Of a stretch of 64,000 nt of DNA, positions 1 to 7,965 are shown piece after piece. Below the pieces are notes generated by a model. It worked only from the letters and a program-made list of their open reading frames with translations. It searched no databases and had not been told where the DNA came from. Positions within the stretch are counted from its first letter, which is position 1. Each line of letters begins with the position of its first letter. The DNA comes from Comamonas testosteroni ATCC 11996 (GTDB lineage Bacteria; Pseudomonadota; Gammaproteobacteria; Burkholderiales; Burkholderiaceae_C): assembly GCF_000241525.1 (NCBI RefSeq), contig NZ_AHIL01000026.1:62001-126000 (forward strand), written 5' to 3'. The position numbers and the translations under genes are program-made.

Positions 1-144
1 AAGGCGCTTGCGATGCATTCAGTGTTTGCAGATCAGGGGCAGTGGTCGGCAGATTCGGCCATGTGTCAGCATGCCAAGCAAATGCTTGTGCTATTGCAGA
101 ACGCCTTGGTATCTGATGGATTGACTGTCTGCATGCCATCCTGA
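1..144 (+). CDS. 3' end of a truncated upstream gene, product unknown
   Basis: Frame 1 is open from the first base and stops with TGA at 142-144, giving 47 residues that end in ...TVCMPS. The composition looks protein-like, with a helical-looking stretch QMLVLLQNAL, but no family is recognisable from so short a tail. It is probably the C-terminus of a gene that begins outside the window. Chance open frames of this length are common in G+C-rich DNA, so the call is tentative. Confidence 0.35.
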   Translation, partial: KALAMHSVFADQGQWSADSAMCQHAKQMLVLLQNALVSDGLTVCMPS

Positions 145-284
145 TTGCGCAGCCGTAGCCCATGGCTTCACTTCCTGGGTTGCACAGATCGCTTATTCCA
201 CCCGAGGCGAGTATTTGCTCGCGTGAGCGATGGCCCCGGAGTCTGCCTGGCAACTGGCCCCGGTACGTTCTAGAGATTCAAAAA

Positions 285-325
285 AATAGCGACTAGCGCT
301 TTATCCATAAGCACCAGCCGCTATT
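285..325 (-). repeat. Dispersed intergenic repeat, copy A
   Basis: The copy is bounded by AATAGCG and CGCTATT (inverted) and its core reads GCGCTTTATCCATAAGC. It shares the TTATCCATAA-type core and terminal dyad with copies near 14.44, 25.63, 42.88, 47.23 and 54.59 kb. All copies are intergenic. The function is unknown. Confidence 0.55.
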
Positions 326-344
326 TCCATGCATTTCACGATGG

Positions 345-366
345 GGCGGGGCGTGGTCGCCCCGCC
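345..366 (-). terminator. Hairpin downstream of the acyl-CoA dehydrogenase gene
   Basis: GGCGGGGCG and CGCCCCGCC form a perfect 9-bp stem with a TGGT loop, 14 bases past the stop codon of the leftward gene. There is no T-run on the exit side, so it may stabilise the mRNA 3' end or act with Rho and need not be a classic intrinsic terminator. Confidence 0.5.
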
Positions 367-379
367 GTCAGGTGCACGA

Positions 380-2170
380 TCAGAACAGATCCATGGGCAA
401 TGCCATCACGCTGGTGGCGCCGTTGATCACAGCATCGGCCTGGCCGGGCACGCGGGTCAGGATATGTTCGGCATAGAACTGTGCCGTGGCCAGCTTGGCC
501 TGCATGAAGGCCGTATCCTGGCCCTTGGCCAGCAGCTCCTGCGCGGCCAGCACCGAGCGGCCCAGCTGCCAGCCGGCGACCAGGTTGCCGGTGAGCATCA
601 GATAGGGGACGCTGCCCGCATAAGCGGCATTGGGGTCGGCCTTGGCCTTGGCCACGATGAAGTCCACCACCTGCACAAAGGCCTGGCGGGCCTGGGCCAG
701 ATTCCTGGCAACCGCCTTGGCCGTATCGGTGCCGCTGGCGATGAGGGTTGCTTCGGTCTTCTCGATCTGGGCGGCAATGGCCTTGGCGGTCTGGCCGCCA
801 TCACGCGCGGTCTTGCGGCCGACCAGGTCGTTGGCCTGGATGGCGGTCGTGCCTTCATAGATGGTCAGGATCTTGGCGTCGCGGTAGTACTGGGCGGCGC
901 CGGTTTCCTCGATGAAGCCCATGCCGCCATGCACCTGCACGCCCAGGCTGGTGACTTCCAGGCTCATCTCGGTGCTGTAGCCCTTGACCAGGGGCACCAT
1001 GAATTCATAGAAGGTCTGGTTGGCCTGGCGCACTTCGGCGTCCGGGTGGTGGTGGGCGGCATCGTACGCAGCGGCGGCGGCGGTTGCCATGGCGCGGCAG
1101 CCTTCGTTGCTGGCACGCATGGTCATCAGCATGCGGCGCACATCGGGGTGGTGGATGATGGTGGCGCTGGCCTTGACCGAGCCGTCGACGGGGCGGCTTT
1201 GCACGCGCTCCTTGGCGTAGGCCACGGCGTGCTGGTAGGCCCGCTCGGCCACGGCCAGGCCCTGCAGGCCTACGGCATAGCGGGCGGCGTTCATCATGAT
1301 GAACATGTATTCGAGACCGCGGTTTTCCTCGCCCACGAGGTAGCCGATGGCTTCTCCGTTGTCGCCAAATTGCAGCACGGCCGTGGGCGAGGCCTTGATG
1401 CCCATCTTGTGCTCGATGCTGACGCAGTGCACATCGTTGCGCTTGCCCAAGGAGCCGTCCTGGTTCACGAGGAACTTGGGCACGACAAACAGGCTGATCC
1501 CCTTGACGCCTTCGGGAGCGCCGGCCACGCGGGCCAGCACCAGGTGGACGATGTTGTCCGCCATATCGTGCTCACCATAGGTGATGAAGATCTTGGTGCC
1601 GAAGACCTTGTAGCTGCCGTCGCCCTGAGGCTCGGCCCTGGTGCGCACCAGGGCCAGGTCGGAGCCGGCCTGAGGCTCGGTCAGGTTCATGGTGCCGGTC
1701 CACTCGCCGGTGACCAGCTTTTCCAGGTAGGTGGACTTGAGCTCGTCGCTGCCCGCAGTCAGCAGTGCCTCGATGGCGCCGTCGGTCAGCAGCGGGCACA
1801 GCGCAAAGCTCAGGTTGGCGCTGTTGAGCATCTCGATGCAGGCCGCGCCAATGGTCTTGGGCAGGCCCTGGCCGCCGAAGTCGGCAGGATGCTGCAGACC
1901 CTGCCAGCCGCCTTCGGCGTACTGCTTGAAGGCATCGGCGAAGCCGGGAGTCGTCGTGACCACACCATCCTTGAAGGAAGAGGGGTTGAGGTCGCCGGGA
2001 ACATTCAGGGGAGCGACCACGCCTTCGCAAAGCTTGGCGCATTCTTCGAGAACGGCCTGTGCGGTTTCCAGCCCCGCATCTTCAAAGCCGGGAATCTGGG
2101 CGACCTGCTCGATCTGGGCCAGGTGCTCCATGTCGAACAGCATGTCTTTGATGGGCGCTTTGTAGGTCAT
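380..2170 (-). CDS. Acyl-CoA dehydrogenase, DmdC-like long form
   Basis: This is a 596-residue FAD-dependent acyl-CoA dehydrogenase, expected to catalyse alpha,beta-dehydrogenation of an acyl-CoA in the cytosol and pass electrons to ETF. An extra N-terminal domain covers roughly residues 1-40. The flavin/substrate motif LTEPQAGSD lies at about 163-171, the QVHGGMGFIEE segment at about 412-422, and the likely catalytic Glu at about 439 in IYEGTT. An extra C-terminal helical domain follows. The length and layout match the 3-methylmercaptopropionyl-CoA dehydrogenase (DmdC)-like and long-chain family; the substrate is not predictable. The ATG at 2170 has AAGGAAAC upstream; longer in-frame starts lack a ribosome site. 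It diverges from the quinone oxidoreductase gene across a perfect palindrome. Confidence 0.92.
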   Translation of the reverse strand: MTYKAPIKDMLFDMEHLAQIEQVAQIPGFEDAGLETAQAVLEECAKLCEGVVAPLNVPGDLNPSSFKDGVVTTTPGFADAFKQYAEGGWQGLQHPADFGGQGLPKTIGAACIEMLNSANLSFALCPLLTDGAIEALLTAGSDELKSTYLEKLVTGEWTGTMNLTEPQAGSDLALVRTRAEPQGDGSYKVFGTKIFITYGEHDMADNIVHLVLARVAGAPEGVKGISLFVVPKFLVNQDGSLGKRNDVHCVSIEHKMGIKASPTAVLQFGDNGEAIGYLVGEENRGLEYMFIMMNAARYAVGLQGLAVAERAYQHAVAYAKERVQSRPVDGSVKASATIIHHPDVRRMLMTMRASNEGCRAMATAAAAAYDAAHHHPDAEVRQANQTFYEFMVPLVKGYSTEMSLEVTSLGVQVHGGMGFIEETGAAQYYRDAKILTIYEGTTAIQANDLVGRKTARDGGQTAKAIAAQIEKTEATLIASGTDTAKAVARNLAQARQAFVQVVDFIVAKAKADPNAAYAGSVPYLMLTGNLVAGWQLGRSVLAAQELLAKGQDTAFMQAKLATAQFYAEHILTRVPGQADAVINGATSVMALPMDLF

Positions 2171-2654
2171 CGTCTCTGTTTCCTTGAATACTGGCCCGGC
2201 TGGCTGCCAAGCCTGGGTTGTGCCTTGGATTGTTGGGGATGTTGCCTGCCACGGATGGCAGGGGCTTCCCTCGACTTCATGTCCGGTGCCTGGCAAGACT
2301 GTCAGGTCCTCGCATTGGTTTGACGTTTACGTAAACGGAATGATTCTAGGGGCTGTGACGGGCTTGCCGCAGTCGCAGACGCGCAATATGGTGGCCAACG
2401 CTTGCGGCAAGCTTTCAATCAAATAGAAACTTTGCAGTTAACTTTTTGTTCTAGGTATTTACCCGTGGTGTCGCGTAAAGACAAGAGAGCGGCGCTCTCG
2501 GGAAATGTCCTGGAGACGAACTCCCATAAATTCAATCCAGTCTGAACGGAGGAATACCAAGGATATGGCTTAAGTCATTGATTCGTATTGATTCTGTTCG
2601 AGGTGAGGCCGTGTGTCGTATCACCTTTCGATTGGTATCTGACTGGGAGTTTGT
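2171..2654. promoter_or_regulatory. Divergent intergenic region
   Basis: This 484-bp region separates two divergent genes. It contains the palindrome at 2324-2337 and, nearer the quinone oxidoreductase gene, an AT-rich stretch around 2420-2460 suited to a promoter. I see no small gene in it. Confidence 0.5.
2324..2337. promoter_or_regulatory. Perfect 14-bp palindrome CGTTTACGTAAACG, candidate operator
   Basis: CGTTTACGTAAACG is exactly self-complementary and lies about 155 bp upstream of the acyl-CoA dehydrogenase start. From memory, GTTTACGT-type dyads are reported as targets of MerR-family regulators (LiuR type) of acyl-CoA and branched-chain catabolism in proteobacteria. The assignment is an inference; no regulator gene lies next to it. 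Confidence 0.55.
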
Positions 2655-3635
2655 ATGGCTAAAGTAATCCGTTATCACGAAGTTGGCGGCCCCGAGGTGT
2701 TGCGACAGGAAGAAATTGAAGTCGGCCAACCCGGTCCAGGTCAGGTCCGCCTCAAGCAAGGCGCTGTGGCCCTGAACTTTGCCGATACCTATTTCCGCTC
2801 CGGTCTGTATCCCGCTCCTTTGCCCGCGGGCGTGGGCAGTGAGGCTTGCGGCACGATCACGGCCGTGGGCGACGGCGTGACGGATTTCAAGGTCGGCGAC
2901 CGCGTGACCTATACCGGCGCACTGAACACCATCGGCGCTTACGCCACGGAGCGCCTGATTTCTGCTGCCCCCCTGATACGTCTGCCTGACAACATCAGCT
3001 TTGAAACCGCAGCAGCCATCACCATGCGTGGACTGACGGCGGCTTATCTGATGCGCCGCATCTGGGACTTCAAGAAGGGCGACACCATCTTGCTGCATGC
3101 TGCAGCCGGTGGCGTGGGCCTGCTGGTGTCGCAGTGGGCAAAGCTGGAAGGCCTGAACGTGATCGGCACCGTCTCCAGCGATGCCAAGGCCGAAGTGGCC
3201 AAGGCCAACGGCTGTGTTCACACCATCAACTACAGCCATGAGGACGTGGCCAAGCGCGTGCGTGAGCTGACGGACGGCGTGGGTGTGAATGCCGTCTTCG
3301 ACAGCGTGGGCAAGGACACTTTCGAGGGCTCGCTCAACAGCCTGAAGGTGCGTGGGCTGATGGTCTGTCTGGGTACGGCTTCGGGCTCCATTGCGCCGTT
3401 CAATCCGCAGATGCTGGCCGGCAAAGGCTCGCTCTTCCTGACGCGTCCTGCATCGGCGCATTACATCGCCGACCCTCTGGAGCGTGCAGAGCTGGCCAAC
3501 GAGCTGTTCGCCCATGTGGCCGAAGGCCGTATCAAGGTGGACATCAGCAAGCGCTATGTGCTGGAAGATGCCGTGCAGGCTCACCGCGACCTGGAAGCCC
3601 GCAAGATCGTGGGATCGGCCATCTTCACGCTCTGA
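2655..3635 (+). CDS. qor: NADPH:quinone oxidoreductase, zeta-crystallin type
   Basis: This 326-residue cytosolic MDR-superfamily reductase is expected to reduce quinones with NADPH by one or two electrons. It has a GroES-like N-terminal half (the VALNFADTYFRSGLY segment, about residues 36-50, is typical of QOR) and a Rossmann half with the nucleotide loop HAAAGGVGLLVSQWAK (about 150-165). No zinc-binding cysteine pattern is present, as expected for QOR. The ATG at 2655 follows a GGGAG-like site. The gene is monocistronic, with a strong terminator directly after it. The length matches the family (about 325). Confidence 0.9.
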   Translation: MAKVIRYHEVGGPEVLRQEEIEVGQPGPGQVRLKQGAVALNFADTYFRSGLYPAPLPAGVGSEACGTITAVGDGVTDFKVGDRVTYTGALNTIGAYATERLISAAPLIRLPDNISFETAAAITMRGLTAAYLMRRIWDFKKGDTILLHAAAGGVGLLVSQWAKLEGLNVIGTVSSDAKAEVAKANGCVHTINYSHEDVAKRVRELTDGVGVNAVFDSVGKDTFEGSLNSLKVRGLMVCLGTASGSIAPFNPQMLAGKGSLFLTRPASAHYIADPLERAELANELFAHVAEGRIKVDISKRYVLEDAVQAHRDLEARKIVGSAIFTL

Positions 3636-3661
3636 GATACCGAAGGCAGCACTTCGGTATG

Positions 3662-3689
3662 AAAAGGGCTGAGCCATTCAGCCCTTTTT
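3662..3689 (+). terminator. Intrinsic terminator after qor
   Basis: AAAAGGGCTGA and TCAGCCCTTTT form an 11-bp stem around a short GCCA-containing loop, followed by T residues. A second small hairpin, ATACCGAAG...CTTCGGTAT at 3637-3660, precedes it. Confidence 0.85.
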
Positions 3690-3726
3690 GCATCAACCCC
3701 AGTGATTGCCCAAAGAAATAAATGCC

Positions 3727-4383
3727 ATGACTCAAAGCTCTGCTGCAACGACATTGCAGGTCGACTTTTCGCTGGACCTGATTTGCCCCTGGTGCTGGAT
3801 CGGTCTGCGCAATCTGCTGGCCGCCCGTGAGATGCTGCTGGCCAGATATCCCGACCAGCAGCTTGCAATCCATTGGCATGCAGACACTCTGCTGCCCCAG
3901 ATCCCGGAGCATGGAGTGCCTTACCAGGCCTTCTATGAAGCCAGGCTGGGCGGCCCCAGGGCCGTGGAGGTTCGCCGTGCCCAGGTGCGCTCGGCGGCCC
4001 ACGCGGCGGGCCTGCAGATCAATCATGCGCTGATTGAAACCTTCCCCAGCACGCGCCTGGTCTGTGCGTTGGTCAACTACGCCCAGACTCTGCTCGATGG
4101 CGAATCCATGATCCGCTTTGTGGAGTCCATCTTTGCCGCTTACTTTGTGCAGGGCCGCGATATCGGCTCGGTCATGGTGCTGCAGCAGCTGGCACATTCG
4201 GCGGCACTGGACTGGAACCCTTCCCGCTTTGATGCGCTGCGCTACCAAAGCGAGGCGGGCCATGCCGGTGGCGTGCCGCATATGGTGTTCAACCAGCGCC
4301 TGCAGGTGACGGGCGCTGTGGCGCCCGCAGAGCTGCTGCGCGCCATGGAGCATGCCCGTGTTGCCGACAGCATCTTCGCCTGA
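3727..4383 (+). CDS. DsbA-family oxidoreductase, FrnE-like
   Basis: The protein has 218 residues and no signal peptide, so it is probably cytosolic. Near residue 20 the active site reads CPWC (LDLICPWCWIGL), typical of the FrnE/2-hydroxychromene-2-carboxylate isomerase-like branch of the DsbA family. A helical insertion domain follows, and the cis-Pro region GVPHMVFNQRLQVTGA lies near the C-terminus. The expected role is thiol-disulfide exchange; the partner is unknown. I take the ATG at 3727 although a TTG lies seven codons upstream; neither has a strong ribosome site. The last 32 bases overlap the downstream Rieske gene, which implies coupled translation. Confidence 0.85.
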   Translation: MTQSSAATTLQVDFSLDLICPWCWIGLRNLLAAREMLLARYPDQQLAIHWHADTLLPQIPEHGVPYQAFYEARLGGPRAVEVRRAQVRSAAHAAGLQINHALIETFPSTRLVCALVNYAQTLLDGESMIRFVESIFAAYFVQGRDIGSVMVLQQLAHSAALDWNPSRFDALRYQSEAGHAGGVPHMVFNQRLQVTGAVAPAELLRAMEHARVADSIFA

Positions 4384-4702
4384 TACCGCATTGTTGGCTG
4401 CCGGCGCCGTGCGGGATTTGCCGCCGGGCGGACGAAAGCTGGTCTTCACCCCTGGTGGCCAGAGCATCTTGCTGCTGAATGTCGAAGGCGAGTTCTATGC
4501 CTTGGAGAACAGTTGCCCGCATGCGGGTGCCTCCATGGCCGGCGGCAATTGCGATGCCCATGTGCTGAGCTGCCCCGCGCATGGACTCAGGTTCGATATC
4601 CGCAGCGGCAAGTGCACGGCATCGCCGCAGATGACGATTCCTCTCTACGAAGTTCTTGTCAGAGAGGGGCTGCTCTGGCTCAAACCACCTGTCAGCATCT
4701 GA
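4352..4702 (+). CDS. Small Rieske-type [2Fe-2S] protein
   Basis: This 116-residue protein carries a full Rieske cluster motif, CPHAG (about 55-59) and CPAHG (about 74-78), followed by the fold-typical FDIRSGKC segment. There is no oxygenase domain, membrane helix or signal peptide, so it resembles stand-alone ferredoxin-like Rieske proteins (NirD/BphF type) that carry electrons in the cytosol. The ATG at 4352 lies inside the 3' end of the DsbA-like gene, in another frame. The partner enzyme is not evident nearby. Confidence 0.85.
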   Translation: MPVLPTASSPDTALLAAGAVRDLPPGGRKLVFTPGGQSILLLNVEGEFYALENSCPHAGASMAGGNCDAHVLSCPAHGLRFDIRSGKCTASPQMTIPLYEVLVREGLLWLKPPVSI

Positions 4703-4725
4703 TTTGTAAAAGCAGAGCGCAATGA

Positions 4726-4758
4726 AAAAGGCCCGGAGGTTCTCTCTGCGGGCCTTTT
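4726..4758. terminator. Bidirectional terminator between Rieske and porin genes
   Basis: AAAAGGCCCG and CGGGCCTTTT pair around a loop of about 13 nt. A-runs and T-runs flank the stem on both sides, so it can serve both convergent genes. Confidence 0.8.
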
Positions 4759-4824
4759 CCTATGGCTTCATGAATTTTGTCCTCTGGACAGCAACCAGCA
4801 AGCGCCGGTTGCCATGGAATGGGC

Positions 4825-5937
4825 TCAGAAGGTGTGGCGAATGCCGATGTCAAAGCCCGAAGCATTGCCGCCTGCGACCGGAATCGGGCCTTGCAGCGCG
4901 CCCGTGGCCACCGGCAGGTTGATGCTGCCGCGGTTGTCCACATAGGCATAGGTGCCGTAGAGTGCGGTGCGTTTGGAGAGGTTGTGCACATAGCCCACGG
5001 CGTACTTGTTGGAGCTGCTGCCACTGTTGTCGTTGCGGTTCAGGCGCATGAAGCTCATGGGAATGTTGCCGTTGCCGACCTTCCAGATGGCACCCAGCTG
5101 CCAGTAGCGTACATGGTTGGCGTTGTCCAGACCTGCCAGGCGGTTGCCGGTGCGGTGATCGGCAGCCAGAACCATGAGGCGGTGGCCCTCCCAGAGGTAG
5201 GAGGCGGCGGCATTGATCTGCCTGTAATCGTCGGCGGCACGGTTCTTGGTGGTCGTGATGGCGACGGCTGCATCCCAGTTATCACCTCCATAACCCAGTC
5301 GTGCACCATAGACGCGGCCGTCCTGGCGATTGGGGCCGGCATCGTTTTTGCCGAATGCCGTCATCAATTGATAGAACAGGCCCTTGCAGCTGGAGCTGGA
5401 GCAGCCGGGCGAGAGGTAGCCAATGCTGTTCGACGCGCGAAATCCGGTCACCGTCGTGCCGTGCAGCACATGCAGGCTCATGCCCACGCCCAGGCGAAAG
5501 GGGTCGTAGTTGAACATGTTCCAGAAGGCGGGCACATAGTCGCGACCCAGACGTACCTCGCCCCATTGCTTGCTCTGCAGATAGACCAGGGACTTGCGGT
5601 TGAAGCTCAGGCCGTTGCCGCTGCCGGCCCCCGAAGGCTGGTTGTTGGTGTTGGAGGCCTGGCCGGTACCGTTGTCGGTATTGAGGCCCGCTTCCAGATC
5701 AAAGCCGGCGGCCAGGCCGCTGCCGAGATCTTCACGGCCCCGAAAGCCCAGGCGGCTGGCCTGATTGCCGCTGGAGGTCAGCATCTGACGCGAGCCTGCG
5801 CCCGCACCGCGGTAGTTGGATACGGCCATATCGACCACGCCGTAGACCTGCACAGACGATTGTGCCGAGGCCGCCAGCGGCGCCAGCGTGCATGCGAGAG
5901 CGCCCAGCGTATTGAAAGCCATTTTTCTTGTAGTCAT
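4825..5937 (-). CDS. Gram-negative outer-membrane porin (GBP family)
   Basis: This 370-residue trimeric-porin type protein has a signal peptide ending near ...APLAASAQSS and a mature start SVQVYGVVDMAV, typical of betaproteobacterial porins. Internal markers are the RLGFRGREDLG and RLGRDYVPAF segments, and the chain ends in Phe (GIRHTF) as required for BAM-assisted insertion. It should form a general 16-stranded diffusion channel. The start at 5937 has AAGGAGACATG upstream. An ATG five codons later is possible but worse spaced. The long G+C-rich leader holds short repeats and a hairpin. Confidence 0.93.
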   Translation of the reverse strand: MTTRKMAFNTLGALACTLAPLAASAQSSVQVYGVVDMAVSNYRGAGAGSRQMLTSSGNQASRLGFRGREDLGSGLAAGFDLEAGLNTDNGTGQASNTNNQPSGAGSGNGLSFNRKSLVYLQSKQWGEVRLGRDYVPAFWNMFNYDPFRLGVGMSLHVLHGTTVTGFRASNSIGYLSPGCSSSSCKGLFYQLMTAFGKNDAGPNRQDGRVYGARLGYGGDNWDAAVAITTTKNRAADDYRQINAAASYLWEGHRLMVLAADHRTGNRLAGLDNANHVRYWQLGAIWKVGNGNIPMSFMRLNRNDNSGSSSNKYAVGYVHNLSKRTALYGTYAYVDNRGSINLPVATGALQGPIPVAGGNASGFDIGIRHTF

Positions 5938-6008
5938 TCATGTCTCCTTGAATTGTTGAAAAAGATGCCTGATGGCAAACCGACGAAAAACGCAGCAGGG
6001 CAAAGCCG

Positions 6009-6035
6009 GACCCGGACCCGGACCCGGGCCCGGGC
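6009..6035. repeat. Hexanucleotide repeat in the porin leader
   Basis: GACCCG is repeated three times and followed by the variant GGCCCG, in the 258-bp gap upstream of the porin start. A larger hairpin with CCGGCTC/GAGCCGG arms follows at 6065-6098. The unit is short and degenerate, with no proof of length variation. Confidence 0.5.
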
Positions 6036-6195
6036 ATGGGGAAGGGTTGAAGGCGCAGGCAAGCCCCGGCTCGAATCCCGCAAAAGGGCTTGAGCCGGGT
6101 GCAGCCGCCCACGGTGCCAAGGGGGCACCGGGCAGAGGTCTTGAATCAGATAGGGAATGGAGCCGCTTGAGAGCAACGGCTCAAGGACCCGGGGC

Positions 6196-7248
6196 TCAGT
6201 TTTCGGGCTTGTAGCCTATGGACTTGAGCAGGGCTTCCTGCTTGCGGCTGGCCTCTTTGAGCTCGGCTGTCAGTTCTGCGGTGGTAAGGGGCTGGCCGGG
6301 CTCCATGCCCAGCGCAGCGAGCTGTTTGAGCACGGGCTCCTTGCGGAAATGTGCCAGCGCCACATCACGCAGTTTTTGCTGGATGGCGGCCGGGGTTTGC
6401 GGGTGGGACCACAGGGCGAACCAGCCTGGTTTGGACAACTGGGGGTAGCCGAGCTCCGTGAACGTCGGCACGTCGGGCAGGGCTTGCAGGCGGCTCGGGT
6501 AGACGGCGGCCAGTGCCTTGATCTTGCCGCTGCGAATCAGGGGCAGCGAAGTGGTGACGCCATCGAACATCACCGGGACATGGCCGCCCATGAGGTCCAC
6601 CAGCGCAGGGGGCGAGCCCTTGTAGCCCACATGGCGCATATTGATCTTGGCCAACTGGCCCAGCAGCATGCCCGAGGTGTGACCCTTCAGGCCCGTGGCG
6701 TAGGAGGCAAAGTCCACGCCGTCGCGTTGCTGTCTGGCGTAGCTGATGAATTCGGGCAGGGTCTGGAACGGCAGATCCTTGTTGGCGACCATGACCAGAC
6801 CGGTGCGTGTTAGCTGGGCCAGCGGAGTCAGGTCCTTGAACGGGTCGAAACTGACTTTCTGTGCCAGGGGCGCCTCGCTCAGTGCTCCGTCCTGAATCAC
6901 CAAAAAGGTGTAGCCGCTTTTGCCATGGGACTTGAGGTCCTGGATGCCGATGGCCCCCGAGGCACCGGCCTTGGATTCCACGATCACTGGCTGCTTGAGC
7001 TCTTGCTGCATGCCCTCTGCCAGCAGACGGGCCAGGGTGTCGGCCGTGCCGCCAGCAGGCCCGGTGACGATCAGGCGTATGGGCCTGGTCGGCCAGTCTG
7101 CGCTTTGCTCGGCCTGCGCGGGTAATGCCAGGCTGGCGGCCACGGCCATGACGGCCAGGCCTAATTTGCGGCGCAGTGCGCTGGCTGTCGCGGCGCGAGA
7201 GTCTGCCGTGTCCACTGAATTGCGCGAGGCGGGTGTCGTTGCCTTCAT
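6196..7248 (-). CDS. Bug-family (TctC) periplasmic solute receptor
   Basis: This 350-residue substrate-binding protein belongs to the tripartite tricarboxylate transporter family. An unusually long N-terminal leader (about 45 residues) ends in LPAQA-EQSADWP. The mature part has the family pattern WPTRPIRLIVTGPAGGTADTLARLL and VIVESKAGASGAIG, where the backbone binds a carboxylate ligand. No tctAB membrane genes lie in the window, so it is one of the orphan Bug receptors common in Bordetella, Cupriavidus and Comamonas. The start at 7248 follows AAGGAGACAAGC. The ligand is unknown; carboxylates or amides are usual. Confidence 0.92.
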   Translation of the reverse strand: MKATTPASRNSVDTADSRAATASALRRKLGLAVMAVAASLALPAQAEQSADWPTRPIRLIVTGPAGGTADTLARLLAEGMQQELKQPVIVESKAGASGAIGIQDLKSHGKSGYTFLVIQDGALSEAPLAQKVSFDPFKDLTPLAQLTRTGLVMVANKDLPFQTLPEFISYARQQRDGVDFASYATGLKGHTSGMLLGQLAKINMRHVGYKGSPPALVDLMGGHVPVMFDGVTTSLPLIRSGKIKALAAVYPSRLQALPDVPTFTELGYPQLSKPGWFALWSHPQTPAAIQQKLRDVALAHFRKEPVLKQLAALGMEPGQPLTTAELTAELKEASRKQEALLKSIGYKPEN

Positions 7249-7347
7249 TGCTTGTCTCCTTCAATGGGGAGGTCTGGCTCCCCATCAGCGCGCACCTTTT
7301 ATATATTGTGGGTGGCTGCGCATTCATCGTGATGGTCGTCGGGCGGC

Positions 7348-7950
7348 TCAGGCCGTTGGCTCGGGCTGTCGGGCTTCGATCCGAGCCTGCAAATCCTCGA
7401 TCAGCTGTTTTGCCTGCGGCCAGGGGCCATGGCCCGAGGCCGGGTTCAGGTGGCCCTGGGGGCCCAGCTCCACCAGCTCGCTCCCCCAGTCGCGCGCAAA
7501 GCCGCGCGCGCGCTCCAACTGGGTCAGCGGGTCGTTGCTGCTGGCCGCCAGCAGTGTGGGAAACGGCAGGCGCTGGCGTGGGATGGGCGTCCAGCCGTGG
7601 GCTGCCAGCACATCCTTGGAGGGGTAGCCGGCAGGCATCTGGGTTTCCACATCGGCGGGGGCCGCAAGCAAGGCTCCGAGAATGGGACGGGCCCGGCGCA
7701 GCGCCCAGTGCGCGACCATCATGCAGCCGGCGCTGTGCGCCACGATGATGACGGGGCCGTCGATGCTGTCCAGTGCACAGTCGATCGCGTCCAGGCGGGC
7801 CTGGCAGCTGAGCTTGTCCTGCTCCAGCGGCGGCACGGTGACGCAGGGGACGGACTGCGCAGTCAGCTCATTGGCCCGCAGAGTCTGCCAGTGCTCTTCG
7901 ACATGGTCGCGCAGGCCGGGGATGATGAGAATCGTGTGGTTCAAGGTCAT
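7348..7950 (-). CDS. RBBP9/YdeN-family serine hydrolase
   Basis: This 200-residue alpha/beta hydrolase has an N-terminal strand HTILIIPGLRDH, the nucleophile elbow AHSAG (Ser at about 73), an Asp in SSNDPL (about 138) and a C-terminal His in GHLNPASGHG (about 167-175), which together form a plausible catalytic triad. The size and the LIIPGLRDHVEEHWQ start fit the RBBP9/YdeN group of small cytosolic hydrolases; the natural substrate is unknown. It lies 15 bp behind the dioxygenase gene on the same strand, so the two are probably co-transcribed. Confidence 0.88.
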   Translation of the reverse strand: MTLNHTILIIPGLRDHVEEHWQTLRANELTAQSVPCVTVPPLEQDKLSCQARLDAIDCALDSIDGPVIIVAHSAGCMMVAHWALRRARPILGALLAAPADVETQMPAGYPSKDVLAAHGWTPIPRQRLPFPTLLAASSNDPLTQLERARGFARDWGSELVELGPQGHLNPASGHGPWPQAKQLIEDLQARIEARQPEPTA

Positions 7951-7965
7951 CTTCTGTCTCCTGAC

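Larger units (their letters stand above)
145..379. other. Intergenic region with a repeat copy and a hairpin
   Basis: No gene is supported here. The stretch holds one copy of the dispersed AT-containing repeat (285-325) and a G+C-rich hairpin (345-366) just past the stop codon of the leftward acyl-CoA dehydrogenase gene. Confidence 0.5.

Noticed and set aside
329..2323. A 664-codon open frame on the plus strand opposite the acyl-CoA dehydrogenase gene
   Set aside because: It is a mirror of a G+C-rich gene on the other strand. The composition is Gly/His/Ala-rich without domains, and the opposite frame has complete enzyme motifs.
4777..6093. A 438-codon plus-strand frame opposite the porin gene
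   Set aside because: It has no recognisable domains and is antisense to a porin with signal peptide and terminal Phe.
6060..6100. tRNA-like sequence with GGCTCGAATCCCG
   Set aside because: It resembles a T-arm but there is no acceptor stem, anticodon arm or CCA. The bases form a simple hairpin in the porin leader.
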